From positions 1 through 64,000 of the forward strand of contig MVRK01000130.1 in the NCBI GenBank assembly GCA_002067365.1: a stretch of 64,000 nucleotides of DNA. Direction: 5' to 3'. Each line of letters starts with the position of its first letter. Position 1 is the first letter of the stretch. The notes below the pieces were generated by a model. The model was not told the origin of the DNA and ran no database searches. It saw only the letters and a list, made by a program, of their open reading frames with translations. A program made the translations under genes and the position numbers. This stretch comes from Methanosaeta sp. PtaU1.Bin060 (GTDB lineage Archaea; Halobacteriota; Methanosarcinia; Methanotrichales; Methanotrichaceae). This document shows, in pieces, positions 26,395-36,185 of this stretch.

Positions 26395-26404
26395 ATTTAT
26401 ATTC
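26395..26404 (+). promoter_or_regulatory. TATA box for the GlcD/GlcF pair
   Basis: ATTTATATTC is centred about 43 nt before the ATG at 26442, predicting a leader of roughly 18 nt. Confidence 0.45.
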
Positions 26405-26441
26405 ACACTTCAGCAGTACCGCTTTATCTCAATTCGATTTG

Positions 26442-27824
26442 ATGGCCATGAAAGAAGTGCTTGAGGATCTCAGGAAAATCGTTGGAGACGGCAGGGTCTC
26501 GACCTCTATGCTCGAGAGGTACTGCTACAGCCAGGATGCCTCTTGTGTCAGGGGAATGCCAGACTTCGTGGTGCGACCTGAGAACGCAGAGCAGATCTCA
26601 GAGATTCTCAGGCTCTGCAACAAGAAGGGCATCCCGGCCACGCCCAGGGGCGCAGGCTCGGGGCTCGCTGGCGGAGCAGTGCCTGTGAAGGGTGGCATAG
26701 TGCTCGATATGTCCGGGATGAACCATATAATCGAGATCGATATCGGAAACCTCCAGGTGATCGTCGAGCCGGGGGTCGTTCAGGAGAGGCTGAACCAGGC
26801 GCTTAAGCCTCTGGGCTTCTTCTTCCCGCCGGACCCTGGCAGCAGCGCCTTTTGCACCCTGGGCGGAATGATCTCCTGCAACAGCAGCGGCATGCGCTCT
26901 GTGAAGTACGGGACGACCCGCGCCTATGTCCTCGATCTGGAGGTCGTTCTCGCTGACGGAAGCGTGATTCACACAGGCTCGAAGGTGCTGAAATCCTCGG
27001 CTGGATACGACATCACCAGGCTCTTCACAGGTGCCGAGGGGACCCTTGGAATCATCACTGCGGCAGGGCTCAAGGTGGTGCCCCTTCCTCAGGCCCGAAG
27101 GCTTGTGGCTGCCTCCTTCGAGGATGCAGAGGCCGCGGGCCGGGCTGTGGTGGATGTCTTCTCCCGAGGCATAACGCCCTCAGCCTGCGAGATCATGGAC
27201 AAGACGACGCTTGAGGTCCTGAGGCGCTGCAATCCTGCCGTAGCCCTGCCAGAAAGCGGGGACCTGGTTCTCTTCGAGGTGGACGGAACGAATCTATCAG
27301 TCGATGAGGCCGCGAGAGAGGTCGGAGAGGCATGCGCGCCCGTCGCATCGTCTGTCCGGATCGCCCAGAGCCAGGAGGAGATGGACTCCATCTGGGCCGG
27401 ACGCAGGCTTGTGGGGGCGGCAGTCTCCCGCCTGGACCCCACGAAGACCCGCGTCTATGCGGGCGAGGATGTGGGGGTGCCCATCAGAGAGATCCCCTCC
27501 CTGATCAATAAGGTCCAGAAGATCTCAGAGGATTTGGGAATCGCTGCCATGAAGTACGGCCACATCGGGGATGGAAATCTGCACGTCGCGCTTTTCATCG
27601 ATCTCATGAACCGCGAAGAATGGGAGCGCCTCGATCTGGCGGCGGACAGGATCCACAGGGCCGCCCTGGAGCTGGGCGGGACTGTGAGTTCCGAGCACGG
27701 CATAGGCCTCGCGAGGGCTGGCTACATGCCTGCGCAGGCTGGGGCGGCGCTTGAGGTGATGAGAAGCATCAAGAGCTCCCTTGACCCGAAGGGCATCCTG
27801 AACCCAGGAAAGCTGGGGCTTTAG
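26442..27824 (+). CDS. FAD-linked oxidase, GlcD/D-lactate dehydrogenase type
   Basis: Flavoprotein subunit of a 2-hydroxyacid oxidoreductase (glycolate or D-lactate). The 460-aa protein has a PCMH FAD domain (PATPRGAGSGLAGGAVPV; GTLGGMISCNSSGMRSVKYG; FTGAEGTLGIIT) and the FAD-oxidase C-terminal domain with YGHIGDGNLHV and SSEHGIGLARAGYM. Substrate cannot be told from sequence. The iron-sulfur partner follows 113 nt downstream, and the two together resemble archaeal D-lactate dehydrogenases that pass electrons towards a quinone or methanophenazine-type carrier (inference). Confidence 0.9.
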   Translation: MAMKEVLEDLRKIVGDGRVSTSMLERYCYSQDASCVRGMPDFVVRPENAEQISEILRLCNKKGIPATPRGAGSGLAGGAVPVKGGIVLDMSGMNHIIEIDIGNLQVIVEPGVVQERLNQALKPLGFFFPPDPGSSAFCTLGGMISCNSSGMRSVKYGTTRAYVLDLEVVLADGSVIHTGSKVLKSSAGYDITRLFTGAEGTLGIITAAGLKVVPLPQARRLVAASFEDAEAAGRAVVDVFSRGITPSACEIMDKTTLEVLRRCNPAVALPESGDLVLFEVDGTNLSVDEAAREVGEACAPVASSVRIAQSQEEMDSIWAGRRLVGAAVSRLDPTKTRVYAGEDVGVPIREIPSLINKVQKISEDLGIAAMKYGHIGDGNLHVALFIDLMNREEWERLDLAADRIHRAALELGGTVSSEHGIGLARAGYMPAQAGAALEVMRSIKSSLDPKGILNPGKLGL

Positions 27825-27937
27825 ATCTGAAACAGCGCCTCACCGGGATCCGATGGCGATGTGGATGTCAACGATGATGATGGTGATCCTGGCGACGACT
27901 CCCCGATGAGTCTGATGCGGCTATATGAAAGGAGAAT

Positions 27938-29023
27938 ATGAACCTCGATCTTGAGTCGATCAACAGGTGTGTGCGCTGCGGCACATGCAGGTCTGTATGT
28001 CCCGTCTTTGAGGAGGTCGGCTGGGAATCTGCCAACACAAGGGGGCGGATTCTGGCTATGAAGGGCCTTTACGACGGCCTTGTGGCAGGGCCTGATGTTC
28101 TGGACAGCCTGAACACCTGCACCACATGTGGGATCTGCACAGCGAGCTGTCCCGCTGGCGTGAAGCCGCCAGATATGGTCGAGGGCGTCAGAAGAGAGCT
28201 CGTCTCCTCTGGGATAATGAGCAGGGAGCAGGCTCTGCTCAAGGAGCGCTTATTCTCCAGCGGCAACGTCTTCGGCGACCCTGGTGATCGTCTGGCATGG
28301 CTCAAGAGGAGGGGGCAGGAAGGCGACTGGCTGAAGGGCGACAAGGCGAAGGCTATCTATTTTGTGGGGTGCCTGAACTCCTACCGCTATCAAGACACTG
28401 CCTCAAGGACCTTCGATCTTCTGAGGCGCTTCGGAGCCACGATACTGGCAGACGAGCAGTGTTGCGGCTCGCCGCTCGTGCGGACCGGCTTCGATGCTGG
28501 CCGACTCAGGGAGGCCAATGTGAGGCAGATCAGGGAGATTGGCGCTGATACTATCATCACCGGCTGCGCTGGCTGCTACAGCACCCTGAAAAGGGATTAT
28601 CCGCCCGACCTGAGGGTGATGAGCGTGCCAGAGTTTCTTGCAGACCGCCTCCCTGAATTGGACTTGAAGCCGCTGGAGATGACTGTCACATACCATGATC
28701 CCTGTCACCTCGGCAGGCAGAGTGGGATATACGATCAGCCGCGCCGGGTGATAGAATCTATCTGCAGGCTGAAGGAGATGAGGGCGAGCCGCGAGAGCGC
28801 CAGATGCTGCGGTGGCGGCGGGGGTGTTCGTGTAGGCTACAGGGATCTCTCCTTGAGGATGGCGAAAAGAAGGCTGGCTGATGTGCCTGAGGGCGTGGAC
28901 TTCATAGTGACATCCTGTCCCCTGTGCATCAGGAATCTTCGAGATGCCGGAGCCGGCAGAAAGGTTATCGATATCGTGGATCTGGTAGCAGCATCCATCG
29001 GTGATAGTGCTTCTGCCGATTGA
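27938..29023 (+). CDS. Iron-sulfur protein with two CCG domains (GlcF/HdrD-like)
   Basis: Electron-transfer partner of the flavoprotein upstream. Residues about 11-70 carry two 4Fe-4S motifs (CVRCGTCRSVCP and CTTCGICTASCP). Residues 140-355 hold two CCG (cysteine-rich) domains, CCGSPLVRTG...CAGCY and CCGGGGGVR...CPLC, which in HdrD/HdrB bind a special 4Fe-4S cluster. At 361 aa it is close to GlcF. AAGGAGAAT precedes the ATG. HdrD itself is ruled out by the GlcD neighbour, although disulfide chemistry cannot be excluded. Confidence 0.9.
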   Translation: MNLDLESINRCVRCGTCRSVCPVFEEVGWESANTRGRILAMKGLYDGLVAGPDVLDSLNTCTTCGICTASCPAGVKPPDMVEGVRRELVSSGIMSREQALLKERLFSSGNVFGDPGDRLAWLKRRGQEGDWLKGDKAKAIYFVGCLNSYRYQDTASRTFDLLRRFGATILADEQCCGSPLVRTGFDAGRLREANVRQIREIGADTIITGCAGCYSTLKRDYPPDLRVMSVPEFLADRLPELDLKPLEMTVTYHDPCHLGRQSGIYDQPRRVIESICRLKEMRASRESARCCGGGGGVRVGYRDLSLRMAKRRLADVPEGVDFIVTSCPLCIRNLRDAGAGRKVIDIVDLVAASIGDSASAD

Positions 29024-29086
29024 AAGAGATCAAAAAAGCTTAAGCCGCAGGGGCGGGCTGCGATCCGCCCGCTCGAATCCTGCGAT

Positions 29087-29512
29087 CTAGTATGGACTTG
29101 CCCGGAACAAAACTGGCCTGTCGTTTATCTGGGCAAGAGCATATGGATCCAGGTAGATGTTTGGATCGCGGAGCGTGGATTGGTTAGTCGAGTTCAGCCC
29201 TGTGCCCGGTGTTGTTGCGTTCACTACGAGAGTGGTTGCTCCGGTGGCAGGGAATGCGGGGTATACCAGCATGCCTGGCCCTGTCTGCGTCAATTTGCCG
29301 TTCTGCACTTCCTTTCCCTTGGGTGACGAACCCCAATCCCACATTCCGTTTGCTGCGGGAAACTGATATGTACTTCCGGTGTTAGCAAGCCACTGCTTCC
29401 CGTAGCCTCCACTGATTTGGAGAGGCTGAGAATAAGACGGGATGATCAGGAGCGCTATTAAGAGCACAATCATCATTTGGTATCTGATCTTGATTCCTCC
29501 TTGATAGGTCAT
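29087..29512 (-). CDS. Small secreted protein of unknown function
   Basis: A secreted protein of about 141 aa with a signal peptide (charged IKIRYQ, then MMIVLLIALLIIPSYSQ). The mature part is rich in Gly, Thr, Asn and Pro, with N-glycosylation sequons, and ends NDRPVLFRASPY. The start is unsure: ATG 29512 is in frame, but AAGGAGG lies inside that reading and a TATA-like TTTTATCC ends only 17 nt before it. A shorter form from 29476 or an unusual codon after AAGGAGG is possible. No family recognised. Confidence 0.45.
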   Translation of the reverse strand: MTYQGGIKIRYQMMIVLLIALLIIPSYSQPLQISGGYGKQWLANTGSTYQFPAANGMWDWGSSPKGKEVQNGKLTQTGPGMLVYPAFPATGATTLVVNATTPGTGLNSTNQSTLRDPNIYLDPYALAQINDRPVLFRASPY

Positions 29513-29823
29513 GCGTAGAACTGTCTTAGGATAAAAGGTTATTCTCGAGCGCACAGCTGAAATAGGATGAAGGAAAGAGGGGAGAAACATATCTCGGGGG
29601 CTTCCCGACTATTTTTCTGCATATCTGGGCCGTGGCTGTTATTTGCCGAAAATCGATAGCATAAGAAATCCTCAGACGAATTTCAGGAATTTATGCCCTG
29701 TTGAGCCGATGCCAGCGATCTATTTTCACGATCTGCCCACGGCTGTCTCTCTTATTGAGCTTGATCTACTTTGGCTTTTCGACCAATTATTATTAAAAAA
29801 TTGTGCAGCAAATATAATATTCG

Positions 29824-30102
29824 CTACCACTTGCCCGACTCGATGATGTTCAGCTTATCGATCACCTGGGTGACTGCCTCCGGGCTCAGATTATATTTTC
29901 TGGCGATGGTGAGCACGCGCATGAGCTCTGTGTTCTGATCGGATCCAGTGAGCTGAGCAGCATAGAGCTCTGCTGCATCCATGCCCTTCTCCTTCACGAT
30001 CTTCTTCGTCTCCTGGAGCACAGGTCCGGTTATGCAGGTATTGGCAGCGCCGATCTCTTCGATCGCCTTACCCATATTCTCCAATTCCTTTGAACTGAGC
30101 AA
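29824..30102 (-). CDS. Hypothetical small soluble protein
   Basis: A 92-aa all-helical protein, no signal or membrane segment, single Cys. TTG 30102 is favoured over GTG 30108 because GAGGTGAG then sits at a proper distance. The segment AAELYAAQLTGSDQNTELMRVLTIARKY is helical and charged. I recognise no family. It is divergent from the SelB-like gene, across a 550-bp gap with an AT-rich repeat array. Confidence 0.6.
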   Translation of the reverse strand: MLSSKELENMGKAIEEIGAANTCITGPVLQETKKIVKEKGMDAAELYAAQLTGSDQNTELMRVLTIARKYNLSPEAVTQVIDKLNIIESGKW

Positions 30103-30274
30103 ACTCACTCACCTCACAAGCTTCAAAAACATTTATTGAAGATAATGTGCTCAGATGCGATAAATATCTTTTGAGTCGCAGCACTCCCAGCCTTCGAGGG
30201 CGTGTCGTCAAACAAGCCGCACATTACTGATATTAAAGTGACCGTATTATCAGCACTGTCAGCATAATATCACG

Positions 30275-30405
30275 CAAAATAAAAATATTATGCGAAATGA
30301 TAATATTTTATAAAGTAAAACTTTGCACAAAATAATAATATTATGTGAAAAATAGTAATACTATGTAAAATAAAAATATTATGTAGAATAATAATAATAT
30401 ATGTA
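30275..30405. repeat. Tandem 18-20 bp AT-rich repeats with internal palindrome
   Basis: Units at 30275-30294, 30295-30314 (degenerate), 30328-30347, 30348-30367, 30368-30385 and 30386-30405 fit the consensus AAAATAATAATATTATGTR. Most contain the dyad ATAATATTAT or AATATT. The period is close to two helical turns, so bound proteins or bends would fall on one face of the DNA. The array lies between divergent genes at 30102 and 30659. Confidence 0.75.
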
Positions 30406-30609
30406 ACATAATACTGCATAAGCCATATCATATATAATATTACGAACTTATGATATTAATATGACAAAAGCTTGCTCGTCTATGGGGATCTTTCATCCGA
30501 GGAGCCTTTGCGCGTCTTCTTCGCTGGAGGCTCTTCTCTTTCGTCCGGTTCTTCTTCGGTTATGCCTGCAAGATCTGCGCCGCACACACTCCCTTGCTTT
30601 GGCCTCTCA

Positions 30610-30619
30610 TTTATAAATA
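30610..30619 (+). promoter_or_regulatory. TATA box for the SelB-like gene
   Basis: TTTATAAATA is centred about 45 nt before ATG 30659, predicting transcription start near 30640 and a leader of about 20 nt. Confidence 0.5.
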
Positions 30620-30658
30620 ATGTGGGCCGCGCCGTCACACCGGAAGCTCTAATATCCG

Positions 30659-31639
30659 ATGAATGAATCCACATATCACATGGCAAATCTCAATATAGCG
30701 ATCCTCGGTGCCACCGACTACGCCAAAGACCTGGGGAAAAAAGGCACCGCCAGCGATCTAACCTTTTACAACCTGAAGAAGGGAGAGGACACAGTCACCT
30801 TCATAGAGCCCACCCGCTACCCTGAGAGGCTCGCGCCACTCTTCTATGCCATCTCCCTGGCACGAATGGCCATTGTGGTGGTGGACCAGATAAATCCAGT
30901 CTTCGGCGAGTCCGTCATCATGCTGGACTGCGCGGGGCTTAAAGACGGCATTGTGATCCTCAGGAACTACCTCACGCGCGATCAGATCGCCCCCCTCATC
31001 AAGGGCACAGTCGTTGACGGCTATGAGTTCCTTGAGGATGACAAGAACGCCCTTCGAGAGCGCCTTCTTGAGGAGGCGGCCAAGTTGGAGTCGTCCTGCG
31101 ATTCCGAGACGGGAACCATGCCCGTGGACCATTTCTTCAACGTCCGGGGAATTGGAACAGTCGTCCTCGGGTCGGTCGTCGAGGGGGCCATCAGAAAGCA
31201 TGATGAATTGGCGGTCCTGCCGGGGAACAAGACCGTCCAGGTGCGATCGATCCAGAAGCATGACGCAGACTTCGAGTGCGCTGGCGCTGGCGACAGGACA
31301 GGCATCGCCCTCAAGGGCATCGATGTGGAGGAGCTGGACAGGGGAACTATATTAACAAGCGATAAGTCGCTTCGACAGACCTCTTCCCTCGCGTCCAAAG
31401 CCACGATCGTAAAGTACTGGCCGTCCCCGATAAAGGAGGGAATGGTCCTTCACCTGGGCTACTGGATGCAGTTCATCCCGGCGAGGGTGGAGAATGTGGC
31501 ATCCGGGAGCGACTGGCATAGTCCCGAGCTCGGCCTGAAGCTCGACAAGATGCTGGTCTACCGGCCAGGCTCAAGGGCAGTCTTGACATATCCGGAGGGC
31601 GGCAAGCTTCGCGTCGTTGGGACCATAGAGCTGCAGTGA
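30659..31639 (+). CDS. SelB-like elongation-factor-related protein without GTPase motifs
   Basis: A 326-aa protein with an EF-Tu/SelB layout. Residues 1-130 occupy the place of the G domain but show no GKT/S P-loop (instead AILGATDYAKDLGKKGTASD) and no NKxD. Residues about 155-235 are a clear EF-Tu domain 2 (VDHFFNVRGIGTVVLGSVVEG; VQVRSIQKHDADFECAGAGDRTGIALKG). A further beta-barrel follows. It matches what I know as the archaeal SelB-like (aSelBL) family, some of whose members have lost GTP binding. It may start at ATG 30680 instead. Role unknown; tRNA binding is a reasonable guess. Confidence 0.8.
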   Translation: MNESTYHMANLNIAILGATDYAKDLGKKGTASDLTFYNLKKGEDTVTFIEPTRYPERLAPLFYAISLARMAIVVVDQINPVFGESVIMLDCAGLKDGIVILRNYLTRDQIAPLIKGTVVDGYEFLEDDKNALRERLLEEAAKLESSCDSETGTMPVDHFFNVRGIGTVVLGSVVEGAIRKHDELAVLPGNKTVQVRSIQKHDADFECAGAGDRTGIALKGIDVEELDRGTILTSDKSLRQTSSLASKATIVKYWPSPIKEGMVLHLGYWMQFIPARVENVASGSDWHSPELGLKLDKMLVYRPGSRAVLTYPEGGKLRVVGTIELQ

Positions 31640-31717
31640 TCCTGCGAGATGCAATGTGGGGCCACAATCTCCCCGAAGTAGAATGTTGATAAAAAGAAGA
31701 GGCGATTCTGAGAATCC

Positions 31718-33332
<1,615 letters not shown>

Positions 33333-33697
33333 GATGTTACCACCATGTGATGTGAAAAATGCTTAATTGATAAGCATGTTTAAGAAAGCATATGCGAATT
33401 TCACACAAGTTATGAGAATATCATATCGGCACGGGAGCATTGTATATATAAATTATCTTATTTAATCTATTATTCCTGCTCTCATCAAACAGGTCATTCC
33501 TCATCCAGGGCTCACAGGCAAATGCAGAGGATTTTAGCGATCTCTATCGGTCCTTCTCCAGACCCAAATGGCTCTCCAGCCAATCAGATTCTTGCGCATA
33601 AAGATCCTTGCGCATAAGATATATCACCTATCACCTCGGCTCAGATCTGGATCTTGATCGCAGCGTCTCGGCAGAGTGCCCAGTGCTCTAGAAAACC
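33333..33697. other. Intergenic region between amt and the ribosomal-protein operon
   Basis: About 365 bp, AT-rich near amt (33340-33480) and G+C-richer towards rpl18e. It should hold the amt promoter, on the minus strand. No gene or RNA seen before the TATA box at 33698. Confidence 0.5.
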
Positions 33698-33706
33698 CTT
33701 AAATAC
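33698..33706 (+). promoter_or_regulatory. TATA box of the rpl18e operon
   Basis: CCTTAAATAC centred near 33702. At the usual spacing of 26-27 nt, transcription would start near 33728, that is, at the first base of the structured leader. Confidence 0.6.
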
Positions 33707-33729
33707 TGGGCGAATACTCGATTAGGTAT

Positions 33730-33822
33730 TCCGCACAGGGCCCGAAAGCCCTGGGCGCATGGACCGGCAGGTCCGAACGCGCGCATAGCGCGTGAGTCGG
33801 TCTATATCGAGACCATGCGGAG
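33730..33822 (+). promoter_or_regulatory. Five-helix leader RNA sequestering the rpl18e Shine-Dalgarno
   Basis: Closing stem P1 pairs 33730-33735 (TCCGCA) with 33816-33821 (TGCGGA), extendable by one U-G. Inside are four perfect hairpins: P2 36-41/48-53 (CAGGGC/GCCCTG), P3 61-65/70-74 (GGACC, loop GGCA, GGTCC), P4 77-82/88-93 (ACGCGC/GCGCGT) and P5 33799-33803/33810-33814 (GGTCT/AGACC); P2 to P4 numbers are 337xx. The Shine-Dalgarno GGAGG (33819-33823) is largely inside P1, 6 nt before the ATG. A TATA box places the transcript start at P1. This looks like a cis-regulatory RNA, perhaps for autoregulation by a ribosomal protein. Ligand unknown. Confidence 0.75.
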
Positions 33823-33829
33823 GATTGAG

Positions 33830-34192
33830 ATGACACGTTCAGAAAAGACTAACCCAAGATTAGTCCGACTTATCGGCGATCTTAAGGCGGCCTCTCGCGT
33901 GAATGGATCTCCCATCTGGCGCGATGTGGCCAAGAGACTGGAGAAGCCCAGGCGCAACTATGCTGCTGTGAACTTGAGCAAGATCAACAGGCACACGGAG
34001 TCCAACGACACAGTTCTTGTTGCCGGAAAAGTGCTGGCCTCGGGCGAGATCGAGCACAGCGTCACTGTGGCAGCCCTCAGCTTCAGCAACAACGCCATGT
34101 CCAAGATCCAAAGCGCTGGCGGGAAATGTCTGGCGATAGAGAAGCTGGTAGAGCAGCATCCCAAGGGATCTGGCATAAAGATTTTGAGGTGA
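33830..34192 (+). CDS. rpl18e: Ribosomal protein L18e
   Basis: A 120-aa large-subunit protein (uL15-related archaeal/eukaryal eL18). Recognisable by TNPRLVRLIGDL, IWRDVAKRLEKPRRNYAAVNLSKI and KGSGIKILR. ATG 33830 follows GGAGGATTGAG; an in-frame ATG at 33815 lies within the leader's stem P1 and is not used in my reading. First gene of the classic rpl18e-rpl13-rps9-rpoN-rpoK-rps2 operon. Confidence 0.95.
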   Translation: MTRSEKTNPRLVRLIGDLKAASRVNGSPIWRDVAKRLEKPRRNYAAVNLSKINRHTESNDTVLVAGKVLASGEIEHSVTVAALSFSNNAMSKIQSAGGKCLAIEKLVEQHPKGSGIKILR

Positions 34193-34197
34193 GACTG

Positions 34198-34617
34198 ATG
34201 ATAGTAGTAGATGCAACTGGGTTGGTCATGGGACGCCTGGCGAGCGTGGCGGCGAAGAGCCTTCTGGCAGGCGACGAGGTGAGGATCGTCAACGCTGAGA
34301 AGGCGGTCATAACAGGCAAAAAAGAGAGCATCTTCGGCGACTATGGCACCTCCAGGCTACGTGGCACTCGGGAGCGCGGACCCTACTTCCCCCGACGCCC
34401 GGAGATGATCCTCAAGAGGACTGTGCGTGGCATGCTTCCCTACAAGATGAGGCGCGGAAGAGACGCTTTATCCCGACTGAGAATCTATGTGGGAGTTCCA
34501 AGGGAGCTGAAGGGTGCGGCGCTAGAGCAGCCGGACGGGGCAAGGATGAGAGATGCGAGCAATGACAAGTATGTCGAGCTTGGAACCCTGAGCAAGAGGC
34601 TCGGCGCAAACTTCTGA
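34198..34617 (+). CDS. rpl13: Ribosomal protein L13 (uL13)
   Basis: A 139-aa large-subunit protein. VVDATGLVMGRLASVAAKSLL is the archaeal uL13 N-terminus, and IFGDYGTSRLRGTRERGPYFPRRPE and RTVRGMLPYK follow. Start at ATG 34198, 5 nt after rpl18e; the longer in-frame extension back to 34126 overlaps that gene and lacks conservation. Confidence 0.95.
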   Translation: MIVVDATGLVMGRLASVAAKSLLAGDEVRIVNAEKAVITGKKESIFGDYGTSRLRGTRERGPYFPRRPEMILKRTVRGMLPYKMRRGRDALSRLRIYVGVPRELKGAALEQPDGARMRDASNDKYVELGTLSKRLGANF

Positions 34618-34626
34618 GGGTTCGAA

Positions 34627-35025
34627 ATGAAGATAATCAATTCATCTGGAAAGAAGAAGACCGCTATCGCAAGAGCCACTTTGAAGGATGGAAAGGGCAC
34701 TGTTCGGATCAACAAGGTCCCAGTCGAGATATACGAGCCGCGGCTTGCCAGGCTCAAGGTCCAGGAGCCCCTCCAGATTGCCGGGGATCTTATCAAGGGA
34801 ATAGACATCGATGTCTTTGTCCGGGGCGGCGGCACCATGGGCCAGACTGATGCAGTGCGCACAGCCATCGCCAAGGGCATTGTGGAGTGGACAGGCGACA
34901 CGGCGCTTAAAGAGGCCTTCTCCGAGTACGACAGAAATCTCCTCGTCAGCGATCATAGGCAGAAGGAGAAGAAGAAGTTCGGAGGACTCGGTGCAAGGGC
35001 AAAATACCAGAAGTCCTACAGGTGA
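34627..35025 (+). CDS. rps9: Ribosomal protein S9 (uS9)
   Basis: A 132-aa small-subunit protein with the family's [19 protein letters not shown] start, [22 protein letters not shown], and the basic C-terminus [11 protein letters not shown] that reaches the P-site tRNA. Confidence 0.96.
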   Translation: MKIINSSGKKKTAIARATLKDGKGTVRINKVPVEIYEPRLARLKVQEPLQIAGDLIKGIDIDVFVRGGGTMGQTDAVRTAIAKGIVEWTGDTALKEAFSEYDRNLLVSDHRQKEKKKFGGLGARAKYQKSYR

Positions 35026-35031
35026 AACAGC

Positions 35032-35217
35032 TTGATTCCAGTCAGGTGTTTTTCCTGCGGCAGAGTGGTCTCTCATGTCTGGGAGGAGTACCGGGAGCGC
35101 ATCAAGACTGAGCCTCCCGGCAAGGTCCTGGATGACCTGGGAATAGACAAATACTGCTGTCGGCGTATGCTTCTTTCTCATGTGGAGTTAGTGGATACGC
35201 TCAGGCGGTACCAGTAA
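35032..35217 (+). CDS. rpoN: RNA polymerase subunit N
   Basis: A 61-aa subunit (Rpb10 homologue). Zinc ligands are in RCFSCGRVV and YCCRRM. TTG start with AGGTGAAACAG upstream, 6 nt after rps9. It helps assemble the Rpo3/Rpo11 platform. Confidence 0.95.
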   Translation: MIPVRCFSCGRVVSHVWEEYRERIKTEPPGKVLDDLGIDKYCCRRMLLSHVELVDTLRRYQ

Positions 35218-35226
35218 AAGGGAAAG

Positions 35227-35301
35227 GGGGTTGTAGGGTAGCCTGGTCCATCCTACAGCGTTCGGGACGCTGTGACCTGAGTTCGAATCTCAGCAACCCC
35301 A
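35227..35301 (+). tRNA. tRNA-Pro (CGG)
   Basis: Acceptor GGGGTTG/CAACCCC, discriminator A, anticodon stem CAGCG/CGCTG around loop TTCGGGA (anticodon CGG), T-arm CTGAGTTCGAATCTCAG. It lies between rpoN and rpoK, a position where several archaea carry a tRNA, and is probably cut out of the operon transcript. No intron. Confidence 0.95.
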
Positions 35302-35328
35302 TCATGCTCTTCCTTTTGAGGTGGCTAT

Positions 35329-35511
35329 TTGAAGGGTGAGAAATATACGAGATATGAGCGTGCTCGGATAGTGGGAGCACGCGCTTTGCAGATTTTCATG
35401 GGCGCTCCGGTTCTGATAGATAGTAAGAATTCCGACCCTCTCGAAATAGCGCTTGAAGAGATGAAGCTGGGCGTGATACCCATCACCGTAAAACGCGACG
35501 GTAAACGATAG
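35329..35511 (+). CDS. rpoK: RNA polymerase subunit K
   Basis: A 60-aa subunit (Rpb6/omega homologue) with the signature [21 protein letters not shown] and [24 protein letters not shown] start preceded by GAGGTGG. Confidence 0.95.
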   Translation: MKGEKYTRYERARIVGARALQIFMGAPVLIDSKNSDPLEIALEEMKLGVIPITVKRDGKR

Positions 35512-35560
35512 GGTGCATAGTAGAATAAGGTAGGCGATATCAAAAAGGCAGGTGAATTAG

Positions 35561-36181
35561 TTGGAAGATGATGATGTGATTCAGGTAGAGGGAGAATACG
35601 AGACTCTCATACCGATTGACGAGTATCTTGCTGCGGGCGTGCACATAGGCACTCAGCAGAAGACGAACGACATGATGCCCTATATCTACAGGGTGAGAAC
35701 AGACGGATTATATGTTCTGGATGTTCAGTCCACGGACAAGCGCATCCGCCTCGCGGCCAGGTTCCTGTCCAAGTACGATCCTTCGAAGATATTGGTCGTC
35801 TCCGCCAGGCAGTACGGCCAGAGGCCTGCGACCATGTTCTCCAAGGCCATCGGCGCTTTGGCCAATGTGGGGCGCTTTGTGCCAAATACTCTCACAAATC
35901 CGGCCTTCAAGGGCTACATCGAGCCGGATGTGCTCATAGCCACAGACCCGAGCGGTGATGCCCAGGCGGTCAACGAGGCCGTGGACGTGGGGATTCCAGT
36001 CATCGCCCTCTGCGACACAAACAACATGACATCGAATGTGGACCTTGTGATACCCACCAACAACAAAGGGCGCAAGGCACTGACCCTCATATACTGGCTC
36101 ATGGCACGCCAGGTGCTGAGAGAGCGGGGCGAAGAGGACAGGTTCAAATACACAGTCTCCGACTTCGAGATGGAGTTTTAA
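35561..36181 (+). CDS. rps2: Ribosomal protein S2 (uS2)
   Basis: A 206-aa small-subunit protein; [33 protein letters not shown] and [10 protein letters not shown] are typical of archaeal uS2. TTG start after AGGTGAATTAG. No enolase gene stands between rpoK and rps2, unlike in some archaea. Confidence 0.96.
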   Translation: MEDDDVIQVEGEYETLIPIDEYLAAGVHIGTQQKTNDMMPYIYRVRTDGLYVLDVQSTDKRIRLAARFLSKYDPSKILVVSARQYGQRPATMFSKAIGALANVGRFVPNTLTNPAFKGYIEPDVLIATDPSGDAQAVNEAVDVGIPVIALCDTNNMTSNVDLVIPTNNKGRKALTLIYWLMARQVLRERGEEDRFKYTVSDFEMEF

Positions 36182-36185
36182 TGGC

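Larger units (their letters stand above)
30109..30658. other. 550-bp AT-rich intergenic region
   Basis: No convincing gene. 30262-30420 is over 80% A+T and contains the tandem array described separately. 30470-30600 is G+C-richer and shows short frames on both strands, neither with a start signal. Confidence 0.5.

Noticed and set aside
30275-30405. AT-rich array considered as a CRISPR
   Set aside because: Units are contiguous and degenerate with no unique spacers, and no cas genes are present.
30275-30405. AT-rich array considered as a replication origin
   Set aside because: No cdc6/orc1 gene or typical origin recognition box nearby; kept only as one hypothesis to test.
30480-30686. 68-codon minus-strand frame before the SelB-like gene
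   Set aside because: It would overlap the TATA box and start of the SelB-like gene and has no initiation signal; the charged tail looks like chance.
33815-33829. ATG at 33815 as the rpl18e start
   Set aside because: It lies inside the leader's closing stem and before the Shine-Dalgarno; ATG 33830 has GGAGG at correct spacing and gives the conserved N-terminus.
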